Of a DNA stretch of 35,276 nt, positions 25,770 through 33,365 are shown in pieces (positions within the stretch are counted from its first letter, which is position 1; every line of letters begins with the position of its first letter). This DNA comes from an uncultured Eubacterium sp. (GTDB lineage Bacteria > Bacillota > Clostridia > Lachnospirales > Lachnospiraceae), in contig CAJTLS010000026.1 in NCBI GenBank assembly GCA_910577295.1, forward strand, positions 1-35,276. Reading direction: 5' to 3'. Under the pieces are notes generated by a model that saw only the letters and a program-made list of their open reading frames with translations, made no database searches and had not been told where the DNA came from. The position numbers and the translations under genes were made by a program.

Positions 25770-25810
25770 GCGGAAAAATATTTGCATTCCGCAGGAAAAG
25801 CAAGTATACT
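25770..25810 (+). promoter_or_regulatory. Hydratase promoter with overlapping inverted repeat
   Basis: -35 TTGCAT at 25782-25787, 17-nt spacer, -10 TATACT at 25805-25810. An inverted repeat GCGGAA (25770-25775) / TTCCGC (25787-25792) straddles the -35 box, as an operator would. The regulator is unknown. Confidence 0.55.
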
Positions 25811-25858
25811 ATACTTTGGTGAAATATTTAACAGGATAAATATAAAAGGAGGCTCCCT

Positions 25859-28150
25859 ATGATTAATTTATATGAAGGCGGCGCTTATCTGGTAAACGGT
25901 ACGGAGTTAATTGCCGACTCCGCGGATGCCTTAGCCGCAGTTGAGAGCAAAACAGGTATAAAGACGACAAAGGAAGAAGCTGCCAGAGGTACGATGGCGT
26001 ATGATATTTTATCTTCTCATAATACTTCCGGCAACACGAAAGATTTAAAAATTAAATTTGATAAATTGACATCCCACGATATAACATTTGTCGGGATTTT
26101 ACAGACGGCACGCGCATCCGGACTGGAAAAATTTCCGGTTCCTTATGTCCTCACAAACTGTCACAACAGTCTCTGTGCGGTGGGCGGCACGATAAATGAA
26201 GATGACCATGTATTTGGTCTTTCCTGTGCAAAAAAATACGGCGGTATCTATGTACCGCCTCATCAGGCGGTAATCCACCAGTTCGCAAGAGAAATGCTGG
26301 CTGCCGGAGGCGCCATGATTCTCGGCTCGGACAGCCATACCCGCTATGGGGCATTAGGTACGATGGCAGTCGGCGAGGGTGGGCCGGAGATCGTAAAACA
26401 GTTGTTAGAGCAGACCTATGACATACCGATGCCGGAAGTCGTAGCCATCCATCTGACCGGTGCGCCGCAAAAAGGCGTCGGGCCGCAGGATGTTGCGCTT
26501 GCTATTATCGGAGCAGTATTTGCAAATGGATACGTCAATAATAAAGTAATGGAATTTGTCGGTGACGGGATCGATAATCTCAGTGTTGATTTCAGGATTG
26601 GCATTGACGTTATGACAACTGAGACTACTTGTCTGTCTTCCATCTGGAGAACGGACGAGGCTGTGAGAGAATTTTATGATATCCATGGCAGAGTCGATGA
26701 TTATAAGGAACTTCAGCCGGCACAGGCCGCTTATTACGACGGGGTAGTAGAAGTTGACCTTGCTCAGATAAAACCGATGATTGCCATGCCGTTCCATCCA
26801 AGCAACGTGTATACGATTGAAGAAGTAAACAGCAATCTAGAAGATATTCTTCGTGATGTGGAGAAGAAAGCGCTGATTAGTCTGGATAATAATAAGGACA
26901 TCAACTTTACGCTGACAGATAAGATTCGCAACGGCAAATTATATGTAGAACAGGGTGTCATTGCCGGCTGCGCCGGCGGTGGTTACGAAAATCTTTGCGA
27001 TGCCGCAGATATTCTTCGGGGTAAGACTATCGGGGCGGATGAGTTTTCGCTTAGTGTATATCCGGCGTCCCAGCCGATTTTCATGGAACTTGTCAAAAAC
27101 GGACGGATTGCGGATTTGATGGCGACAGGCGCTACCGTGCGCACCGCATTCTGTGGACCGTGTTTTGGCGCCGGCGACGTTCCGAGCAACAAAGGGCTAA
27201 GTATCCGTCACTCAACGCGTAATTTCCCGAACCGCGAGGGTTCGAAAGTTACGAGCGGGCAAATTGCATCAGTTGCCCTTATGGACGCCCGTTCCATCGC
27301 AGCTACGGCAGCAAACAAAGGGTATCTGACGGCTGCTACGGATATTGACGTGGAATTTTCTAAGCCAAAATACTATTATGATAAGTCCATTTACGCAAAC
27401 CGCGTATTTAATGGCGTGGGGAAAGCGGATCCGAGTGTCGAGATTAAATTTGGGCCGAATATTGTTGACTGGCCAAAGATGTATGCACTGACCGACCATG
27501 TACTTTTGAAAGTTGTCTCCATGATTCACGACCCGGTGACAACGACAGACGAGTTAATTCCGTCTGGAGAGACATCGTCTTACCGCTCTAATCCATTGGG
27601 ACTTGCCGAGTTTACGTTAAGCCGCAAAGACCCGGCTTATGTCGGCAAAGCAAAAGAGATACAGAAAGCGGAAAAAGCCAGAATTGCCGGAGAAGATATG
27701 TACGCAGCCGATACTGATTTAAAAGAAGTGTTTGAGACAATCGGAAAGCAATTTGACATCGTGCCGGAAGAGACGGAAATCGGCAGCGTTATCTTTGCCG
27801 TGAAACCGGGAGACGGCTCGGCCCGTGAACAGGCGGCAAGCTGTCAGCGCGTTCTTGGCGGCATGGCTAATATCGCAAGGGAATATGCGACGAAGCGTTA
27901 CCGCTCCAACCTTATTAACTGGGGTATGCTGCCATTTGTATTCGACGGCGATTTGCCATTTGATAAAGACGATTATATCTTTGTACAGGACATTAAAAAG
28001 GCGATTGAGACGAAAGAAGATACGATAAAAGCCTATGTTGTCAATAAGGGGATGCAGGAATTTGAACTTCATCTCGGGAACTTAACCGATGACGAACGTG
28101 AAATTATTAAAAAAGGCTGTCTGATTAATTACAATAAAAAGAACGGATAA
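25859..28150 (+). CDS. Aconitase-superfamily hydratase (YbhJ-like)
   Basis: A 763-aa iron-sulfur hydro-lyase. The three cluster cysteines of aconitase are present: C371 in VIAGCAGGGYE, and C432 and C435 in FCGPCFGAGD. The GSDSHTRYGALG block matches the active-site GTDSHT motif, and a swivel-type domain follows. The central sequences differ from classical AcnA/AcnB (AGCAGGG in place of the usual SCTNSS), as in the YbhJ branch, whose substrate is not settled. Citrate to isocitrate is possible and would feed 2-oxoglutarate to the GltBD reaction, but that is inference. AAAGGAGG precedes ATG 25859. It is divergent from pyrBI and closed by a strong bidirectional terminator. Confidence 0.85.
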   Translation: MINLYEGGAYLVNGTELIADSADALAAVESKTGIKTTKEEAARGTMAYDILSSHNTSGNTKDLKIKFDKLTSHDITFVGILQTARASGLEKFPVPYVLTNCHNSLCAVGGTINEDDHVFGLSCAKKYGGIYVPPHQAVIHQFAREMLAAGGAMILGSDSHTRYGALGTMAVGEGGPEIVKQLLEQTYDIPMPEVVAIHLTGAPQKGVGPQDVALAIIGAVFANGYVNNKVMEFVGDGIDNLSVDFRIGIDVMTTETTCLSSIWRTDEAVREFYDIHGRVDDYKELQPAQAAYYDGVVEVDLAQIKPMIAMPFHPSNVYTIEEVNSNLEDILRDVEKKALISLDNNKDINFTLTDKIRNGKLYVEQGVIAGCAGGGYENLCDAADILRGKTIGADEFSLSVYPASQPIFMELVKNGRIADLMATGATVRTAFCGPCFGAGDVPSNKGLSIRHSTRNFPNREGSKVTSGQIASVALMDARSIAATAANKGYLTAATDIDVEFSKPKYYYDKSIYANRVFNGVGKADPSVEIKFGPNIVDWPKMYALTDHVLLKVVSMIHDPVTTTDELIPSGETSSYRSNPLGLAEFTLSRKDPAYVGKAKEIQKAEKARIAGEDMYAADTDLKEVFETIGKQFDIVPEETEIGSVIFAVKPGDGSAREQAASCQRVLGGMANIAREYATKRYRSNLINWGMLPFVFDGDLPFDKDDYIFVQDIKKAIETKEDTIKAYVVNKGMQEFELHLGNLTDDEREIIKKGCLINYNKKNG

Positions 28151-28158
28151 CAAAAAAT

Positions 28159-28229
28159 AAAAGAAAGTAAGATTGCTGCGGAAAAGCTTTGGCAAACGTT
28201 TTTCACAGGGTAATCTTACTTTCTTTTTT
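28159..28229. terminator. Bidirectional terminator between hydratase and ferredoxin
   Basis: A perfect 16-bp stem, 28159-28174 with 28212-28227, is followed by T's on the + strand (28224-28229) and has an A-rich 5' flank (28152-28158) that gives a U-tract on the minus strand. It lies between convergent genes, 8 nt after the hydratase stop and 10 nt from the ferredoxin stop. The loop is long (37 nt). Confidence 0.85.
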
Positions 28230-28239
28230 GTTCGTCGTT

Positions 28240-28431
28240 TTATGCCTCGATTTCAATGGCATTTACCGGACAGTTGTCAGCGGCCTGTTTGGCATCTTCT
28301 TCCTGTTCCGGCGGAACGCTGTCTACAATCGCTTCAGCTTTCCCCTCTTCATTGAAATCATATACTTCATTTACGGTAGATACACATAAGCCGCAAGAGA
28401 TACACGTATCCTGATCTACATATGTTTTCAT
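28240..28431 (-). CDS. Small [4Fe-4S] ferredoxin
   Basis: A 63-aa acidic electron carrier with one cluster site: C10, C13, C16 (CISCGLC) and C54 (NCPVNAI). Only one four-cysteine set is present, so it is a monocluster ferredoxin of the Thermotoga/clostridial 60-residue type and not the usual 2[4Fe-4S] form. Start ATG 28431 is chosen because TTAGGAG lies 8 nt upstream on the minus strand; the frame is open for 26 more codons, which have no ferredoxin character. The redox partner is not indicated by its neighbours. Confidence 0.9.
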   Translation of the reverse strand: MKTYVDQDTCISCGLCVSTVNEVYDFNEEGKAEAIVDSVPPEQEEDAKQAADNCPVNAIEIEA

Positions 28432-28495
28432 GTCACACACACTCCTAACAAGATTTTCTAACAGTATATCCGAATAAAATCGAGAATATACAAAA

Positions 28496-28765
28496 TTAAT
28501 CTTCTTCAATTACATGAATTTCCAGATAGTCAAAATCAATGCTTTCGATAAAGTTATCCTGTTCGAATCTTGTCTTGTCGATGCGCCTAAATTCATTTAT
28601 ATTCTTATCCAGCCAGATAGGTTCCTGCAAGTCAAATTCCATGCAAATGGCATGTAACGCGGCAAATACCTTTTTTGTCCGATTCAGCGTTCTGTCTTCG
28701 TTTTCATATACGGTGTCGCGAAGAAGCCGATTCTCCTTCATCATTTTCCCCCATAAACGGAACAT
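28496..28765 (-). CDS. Conserved small protein of unknown function
   Basis: An 89-aa charged, soluble-looking protein starting MFRLWGK, with a helical Lys/Arg/Glu-rich first half, a PIWLDKNINEFRRIDKTRF segment, and an acidic end (DFDYLEIHVIEED). I recall similar short proteins in other Lachnospiraceae genomes without an assigned role, but cannot check. ATG 28765 has AGAGG about 7 nt upstream; an in-frame GTG at 28771 overlaps that site. It has no signal peptide, membrane segment or cysteine motif. It lies 64 nt upstream of the ferredoxin on the same strand and may share its transcript. Confidence 0.7.
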   Translation of the reverse strand: MFRLWGKMMKENRLLRDTVYENEDRTLNRTKKVFAALHAICMEFDLQEPIWLDKNINEFRRIDKTRFEQDNFIESIDFDYLEIHVIEED

Positions 28766-28854
28766 TGGCACACCTCTTTCTTTATAGTCTATGAACGATT
28801 ATAACGATTTCCCTCCCAAAAGGCAATAAATTTCTTTTTCTTTCGAATTCCTGT

Positions 28855-28882
28855 TTGACTTTCACGCTATTTCACTTATAAT
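28855..28882 (+). promoter_or_regulatory. Promoter of the alarmone synthetase operon
   Basis: -35 TTGACT at 28855-28860, 16-nt spacer, perfect -10 TATAAT at 28877-28882, about 40 nt before the chosen start. No later promoter or terminator is obvious up to cmk, so it may drive the whole downstream run. Confidence 0.75.
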
Positions 28883-28924
28883 ATTATGTAGGTATTTATG
28901 GGTTTACAGACAGGAGAAATGATT

Positions 28925-29605
28925 ATGTTGGAACAAGAATTACATACATCCTTTGTGAGGCAGCCAAATCTGCCAAAGGACAAGGACAATGTTTTTAATG
29001 GGGAGAGCATTGAATTTGACAAAATGATGATGATGTACAGTTGTGCCATTAAGGAAGTTGCGACAAAGCTGCAGGTTCTTAATGATGAGTTGTCTATTAC
29101 GAGCAAACGGAATCCGATTGAGTTCATTAAGACACGCATTAAAAAACCTGACAGTATTGCTACAAAGCTGAAAAAGAAAGGGCTTCCGCTGTCGATTGAG
29201 ACGATTCGTAATCATCTGAATGATGTGGCTGGCGTTCGTGTCATCTGCGCTTTTATTGATGATATTTATAAAATATCCGATATGCTTATTGCACAGGATG
29301 ATGTTCATCTCATAAAAACAAAGGATTATATTAAAAATCCCAAAATGAACGGTTACCGGAGTTACCATCTGATTGTTGAAGTGCCGGTCTTTTTTTCCGA
29401 CCACAAGGAGCAGATGCGGGTGGAAGTGCAGATTCGGACGATTGCCATGGACTTTTGGGCAAGTCTGGAACATCAGGTAAAATACAAAAAAGATATTAAA
29501 GATGCGGAAAACATCGCCTATGAACTGCGCGCTTGTGCGGATGTCATTAACCGTACAGATTTTCATATGCAGGCGATTCGGGACAGTATCGTAGAAATAA
29601 ATTGA
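28925..29605 (+). CDS. Small alarmone synthetase, (p)ppGpp synthase of RelQ/YjbM type
   Basis: Transfers pyrophosphate from ATP to GDP/GTP to make the stringent-response alarmone. The 226-aa protein has only the RelA/SpoT synthetase domain: PIEFIKTRIKKPDSI (64-78), DVAGVRVIC (100-108), NGYRSYHLIVEVP (142-154), and VEVQIRTIAMDFWASLEH (166-183). No HD hydrolase, TGS or ACT domain is present, which defines the small class. Start ATG 28925 has AGGAGA 7 nt upstream; in-frame ATGs at 28898 and 28919 are poorly placed. folD follows after 20 nt. Confidence 0.92.
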   Translation: MLEQELHTSFVRQPNLPKDKDNVFNGESIEFDKMMMMYSCAIKEVATKLQVLNDELSITSKRNPIEFIKTRIKKPDSIATKLKKKGLPLSIETIRNHLNDVAGVRVICAFIDDIYKISDMLIAQDDVHLIKTKDYIKNPKMNGYRSYHLIVEVPVFFSDHKEQMRVEVQIRTIAMDFWASLEHQVKYKKDIKDAENIAYELRACADVINRTDFHMQAIRDSIVEIN

Positions 29606-29625
29606 CAATGAATGGAGGATAATAG

Positions 29626-30465
29626 ATGGCAAAGATAATAGATGGCAAACGGATTTCAGCAGAAGTTAAGGATGAATGTAAAGAGCGGGTAAAAAGAGAA
29701 AAACTCGATATCACACTGGCAGTCATACAGGTAGGAAATGATCCGGCGTCCACCGTATATGTCGGCAACAAGAAAAAGGCATGCGATTATATCGGTATTC
29801 ATTCCCTCTCCTATGAGCTGCCGGAAGAGACGTCGGAGAAAGAATTACTGGAACTGGTAGAGAAATTAAACAGTAACGATGACGTTCACGGCATTTTAGT
29901 TCAATTGCCGTTGCCTGAACATATAGATGAAGATAAAGTGATTCAGACGATTTCTCCGAAAAAAGATGTCGACGGCTTCCATCCGCAGAGTGTTGGCGCT
30001 CTTAGTATTGGGCAGCCGGGCTTTGTATCGTGTACGCCAGCGGGCATCATACAACTTCTGAAGCGCAGTGGGGTTGAGATTGAGGGAAAAGAATGCGTCA
30101 TTGTGGGACGCAGCAATATCGTAGGAAAGCCGATGGCTCTTCTTATGCTTCGTGAGAACGCTACCGTTACCGTCTGTCACAGCAGGACAAAAGATTTAAA
30201 AGAGGTAACAAAACGAGCCGATATTCTTATTGTGGCAATTGGCAAACCGAAGTTTATTACTGCCGATTATGTGAAAGAGGGCGCGGTTGTCATTGATGTC
30301 GGTATCCACCGTAATGAGAACAACAAATTATGCGGTGATGTCGATTTTGACTGCGTGGCTCCGATTGCTTCTGCCATCACTCCGGTTCCCGGAGGCGTAG
30401 GGCCGATGACAATCGCCATGCTGATGAACAATTGTGTGGAAGCGAAAGGAATACAGGAAGCATGA
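29626..30465 (+). CDS. folD: Methylenetetrahydrofolate dehydrogenase/cyclohydrolase
   Basis: Interconverts 5,10-methylene-, methenyl- and 10-formyl-tetrahydrofolate, working with Fhs. The 279-aa protein has YVGNKKKACDYIGI with the active-site Lys, the VQLPLPEH loop, KDVDGFHP, the cofactor motif GRSNIVGKPMA, and the C-terminal TPVPGGVGPMTIAML. A GGAGG ribosome site precedes ATG 29626. The stop overlaps the start of rimO (ATGA), indicating coupling. Confidence 0.97.
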   Translation: MAKIIDGKRISAEVKDECKERVKREKLDITLAVIQVGNDPASTVYVGNKKKACDYIGIHSLSYELPEETSEKELLELVEKLNSNDDVHGILVQLPLPEHIDEDKVIQTISPKKDVDGFHPQSVGALSIGQPGFVSCTPAGIIQLLKRSGVEIEGKECVIVGRSNIVGKPMALLMLRENATVTVCHSRTKDLKEVTKRADILIVAIGKPKFITADYVKEGAVVIDVGIHRNENNKLCGDVDFDCVAPIASAITPVPGGVGPMTIAMLMNNCVEAKGIQEA

Positions 30466-31799
30466 GACTGTTTTTTGTATCACTGGGCTGTGACAAAAAT
30501 CTTGTAGACAGTGAAAAGATGCTTGCGCTGCTGGCCAAACAGGATATTTCGATTACCGATGTGCCGCAAGAAGCTGAAATCATTATTGTAAATACGTGTG
30601 CCTTTATTTGCGATGCCAAAGAAGAGAGTATTGAGACTATTCTTGAGATGGCAGAATATAAAAGAGACGGGAAATGTATTGCTCTCATTGTATCTGGATG
30701 TCTGGCACAGCGTTACGCAGAAGAAATCCGCAAGGAAATCCCCGAAGTGGATGCCGTTGTCGGCGCTACGGCATATGCTTCAATTGCTGACGTCGTGTGC
30801 GAGACAATAAACGGAAAAAAGGGATGCTATCTGGCAGAACCGGACTATCTTCCGCAAAATCTGATTTCCCGCATATGTACTTCTTCTGCCCACACGTCTT
30901 ATTTAAAAATCGCAGAGGGATGTAATAAACGGTGTACTTACTGCATTATCCCTTATTTGCGTGGGAATTACCGCAGTATACCAATCGAAGAGTTAGTGGC
31001 GGAAGCTTCGTTACTGGCAGAGCGGGGAACAAAAGAATTGATTGTCATTGCACAGGAGACTACCTTGTACGGTGTCGATTTATATGGAGAAAAACGCCTG
31101 CCACATCTACTTCGGGAACTGTGCCGTATCGAGGGGATTGAATGGCTCCGTGTTATGTACTGTTATCCAGAAGAGATAACAAAAGAACTTCTCCTGACAA
31201 TGAAGCAGGAGCCTAAAATATGCCACTATCTCGATTTGCCAATACAACATTGTAATGATGAAGTACTCCGGCGTATGGGGCGCAGAACAACAAAACAAGA
31301 ATTGATTCAGAAATTGCATGAAATAAGAGAAGTACTGCCGGATGTTGCTCTGCGTACGACGCTAATCAGCGGCTTTCCGGGAGAGACGCAAAAACAGCAC
31401 GAGGAATGTGTGGATTTTGCGGTGAAATACCAGTTTGAACGACTTGGTGTTTTTCCGTATTCTCCAGAAGAGGGAACGCCGGCTGCCACGATGTCCGATT
31501 TACCGGAAGAACAAATTCGGCGGCAATGGGCAGATGAGATTATGGAGGCGGAACAGGAAGTCATTTTCCGGCAAAACGAAGGGATGACAGGAAAGGTTTT
31601 ATCCGTTTTAGTCGATGGCTATTTGCCGGAAGACAACGTATATGTTGGAAGAACCTATCGGGACGCGCCGGATATCGACGGCTGTGTTTTCTTTTCTGCG
31701 CCTTATGAAATTATGTCCGGCACGGTATTAACGATACGGATAACAGACGCCAGAGGATATGATTTGGTGGGAGAAATATGGAATGAGGAGGAAGAATAA
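30462..31799 (+). CDS. rimO: Ribosomal protein S12 methylthiotransferase
   Basis: Radical-SAM enzyme that adds a methylthio group to an aspartate of ribosomal protein S12. The 445-aa protein has the three N-terminal auxiliary-cluster cysteines (C10, C46, C80), the radical-SAM CxxxCxxC motif (C154, C158, C161 in GCNKRCTYCIIP), and a C-terminal TRAM-like region. MiaB and MtaB share this plan; the short N-terminus starting MRLFFVSLGCDKN and the neighbour pgsA favour RimO. Start ATG 30462 overlaps the folD stop. Confidence 0.93.
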   Translation: MRLFFVSLGCDKNLVDSEKMLALLAKQDISITDVPQEAEIIIVNTCAFICDAKEESIETILEMAEYKRDGKCIALIVSGCLAQRYAEEIRKEIPEVDAVVGATAYASIADVVCETINGKKGCYLAEPDYLPQNLISRICTSSAHTSYLKIAEGCNKRCTYCIIPYLRGNYRSIPIEELVAEASLLAERGTKELIVIAQETTLYGVDLYGEKRLPHLLRELCRIEGIEWLRVMYCYPEEITKELLLTMKQEPKICHYLDLPIQHCNDEVLRRMGRRTTKQELIQKLHEIREVLPDVALRTTLISGFPGETQKQHEECVDFAVKYQFERLGVFPYSPEEGTPAATMSDLPEEQIRRQWADEIMEAEQEVIFRQNEGMTGKVLSVLVDGYLPEDNVYVGRTYRDAPDIDGCVFFSAPYEIMSGTVLTIRITDARGYDLVGEIWNEEEE

Positions 31800-32345
31800 A
31801 TGAATGTACCAAATCGCTTAACGGTTCTGCGGGTAGCTATGATTCCTCTTTTTGTCGTGGCGATGCTGTGGCATCAACTGCCATATTCAGACTATATTGC
31901 CGCCGTTTTATTTATCGGCGCCTGTATTACCGATTTTCTTGATGGCTATATTGCCAGAAAGCATAATTTAGTGACGACATTCGGCAAATTTATGGACCCG
32001 TTAGCAGACAAGCTTCTTGTGTGCGCCGCCCTGATTTGCTTTTTGGCCGAGGACAATCCCGAGATGCCGGCATGGGTCGTAATTATCATTATCAGCCGGG
32101 AGTTTATCATCAGCGGTTTCCGTCTGGTGGCGGCAGAAAAAGGAGTGACGATTGCGGCAAGTTACTGGGGGAAAGTAAAAACCGTCGTACAGATGGCGAT
32201 GTCCATAGTACTGATATTTGATTTTACTCACCCATGGTTTCGAATCATTGACTTAATACTAATTTATGCTTCACTTATTTTAACGGTCATTTCTTTAGTG
32301 GACTACATCTATAAAAACAGGGATGTAATGAAAGAAATCCAATAA
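31800..32345 (+). CDS. pgsA: CDP-diacylglycerol-glycerol-3-phosphate phosphatidyltransferase
   Basis: Membrane enzyme making phosphatidylglycerol phosphate. The 181-aa protein has several hydrophobic helices and the CDP-alcohol phosphotransferase motif, with D48, G49, A52, R53, G62, D66 and D70 in the expected DG-x2-AR-x8-G-x3-D-x3-D spacing. The ATG directly abuts the rimO stop, and GAGGAGG lies within the rimO end. The order rimO-pgsA-pncC matches the conserved Firmicute pgsA-cinA neighbourhood. Confidence 0.95.
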   Translation: MNVPNRLTVLRVAMIPLFVVAMLWHQLPYSDYIAAVLFIGACITDFLDGYIARKHNLVTTFGKFMDPLADKLLVCAALICFLAEDNPEMPAWVVIIIISREFIISGFRLVAAEKGVTIAASYWGKVKTVVQMAMSIVLIFDFTHPWFRIIDLILIYASLILTVISLVDYIYKNRDVMKEIQ

Positions 32346-32374
32346 GACTATATCCGGTGTGGAAAGGAATTGTC

Positions 32375-32848
32375 ATGGAAAAAGAAAATGAACTTGTCAA
32401 GAAACTGACAAAGAAAGGATATACAATTACTACAGCCGAATCTTGTACTGGCGGTTTGTTATCCGCGGCCATTGTAAATGTCAGCGGCGCTTCCAAAGTA
32501 TTAAACAGCGCTTACGTTACTTATTCTAACGAGGCAAAAGAAGTTTTTGCCCATGTGGCTCATGCTACATTGGAAAAGTATGGAGCTGTCAGCAGAGAGA
32601 CTGCAAGTGAGATGTGTCTGGGATGTGCAGAAACGGCAGATGCCGATATGGGATTATCTACAACAGGCATCGCCGGCCCCGAGGGCGGTACAGCGGACAA
32701 ACCGGTCGGACTGGTATATATCGGATGCAGTCTGCATGGGGATACGGCAGTAAAAGAGTATGTATTTCAAGGTTCCCGCGAAGAGGTTCGCAGACAAACG
32801 GTGGAAGCCGCTTTGGATTTGGCAATACAATGTTTGAATAAGGAGTAG
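32375..32848 (+). CDS. pncC: Nicotinamide-nucleotide amidohydrolase (CinA C-terminal domain)
   Basis: Deamidates NMN to nicotinate mononucleotide for NAD recycling. The 157-aa protein corresponds to the stand-alone CinA C-terminal domain: TAESCTGGLLSAAIV with catalytic Ser23, then the STTGIAGPEGG block. The N-terminal MoCF-like domain of full CinA is absent. Start ATG 32375 has AAAGGA about 6 nt upstream; an in-frame GTG at 32357 is less likely. It follows pgsA by 29 nt, in the place where B. subtilis has cinA. Confidence 0.92.
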   Translation: MEKENELVKKLTKKGYTITTAESCTGGLLSAAIVNVSGASKVLNSAYVTYSNEAKEVFAHVAHATLEKYGAVSRETASEMCLGCAETADADMGLSTTGIAGPEGGTADKPVGLVYIGCSLHGDTAVKEYVFQGSREEVRRQTVEAALDLAIQCLNKE

Positions 32849-32854
32849 TATATC

Positions 32855-33352
32855 TTGAAACGATTGATTAAGATATTATGGTGTACCGGCCTGATAATAA
32901 CAATCCTGTTTACCGCTGCTTGTGAAAATACAACGGCCGGCTCCCCATCATTTTCACCTCTGCCAACACATCAGAATACGATAGAGACCGTGTCGGTTTA
33001 CACGATTGATACGGATACGATGACATTAGTTCCCGTCAAAATAAAAAAAGGCGATGAAGCGATTACGCCAGCGTATATTACTTCCTTGGTAGAAGACAGT
33101 CTGGACGACGAGACAATTCGTGTCTACAGTGTAGTACAGGAGGACAACTGCGTATTTTTGTCTTTTTATGCCAAAGGGAAACCGTTGGTAAACTGCTCTA
33201 AGAAAATGGAAAATCTGATTTTGGACTGTTTTGCCAATAGTTTGCTGGATAATCTTGACAGTTGCAGTAAAATTGTATTTCGCTCCGAAGATAAAGCGTA
33301 TAAAAGCGAAAATTATTCATTCAAAAAAAATGAGGTCTATACCTCTGAATAA
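32855..33352 (+). CDS. Lipoprotein with GerMN-like domain
   Basis: A 165-aa predicted lipoprotein. The N-terminus is a lipoprotein signal: KR, a hydrophobic stretch (residues 5-20), then FTAAC with Cys23 as lipidation site. The mature part (about 40-160) resembles a GerMN domain, as in the spore germination protein GerM and related lipoproteins: VSVYTIDTDTMTLVPV at its start. The fit is by eye and moderate. The start is TTG 32855, 10 nt after an AAGGAG in the end of pncC. It is in the operon, 6 nt after pncC and 13 nt before the flavoprotein gene. Confidence 0.7.
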   Translation: MKRLIKILWCTGLIITILFTAACENTTAGSPSFSPLPTHQNTIETVSVYTIDTDTMTLVPVKIKKGDEAITPAYITSLVEDSLDDETIRVYSVVQEDNCVFLSFYAKGKPLVNCSKKMENLILDCFANSLLDNLDSCSKIVFRSEDKAYKSENYSFKKNEVYTSE

Positions 33353-33365
33353 TCGGGGATTGCAG

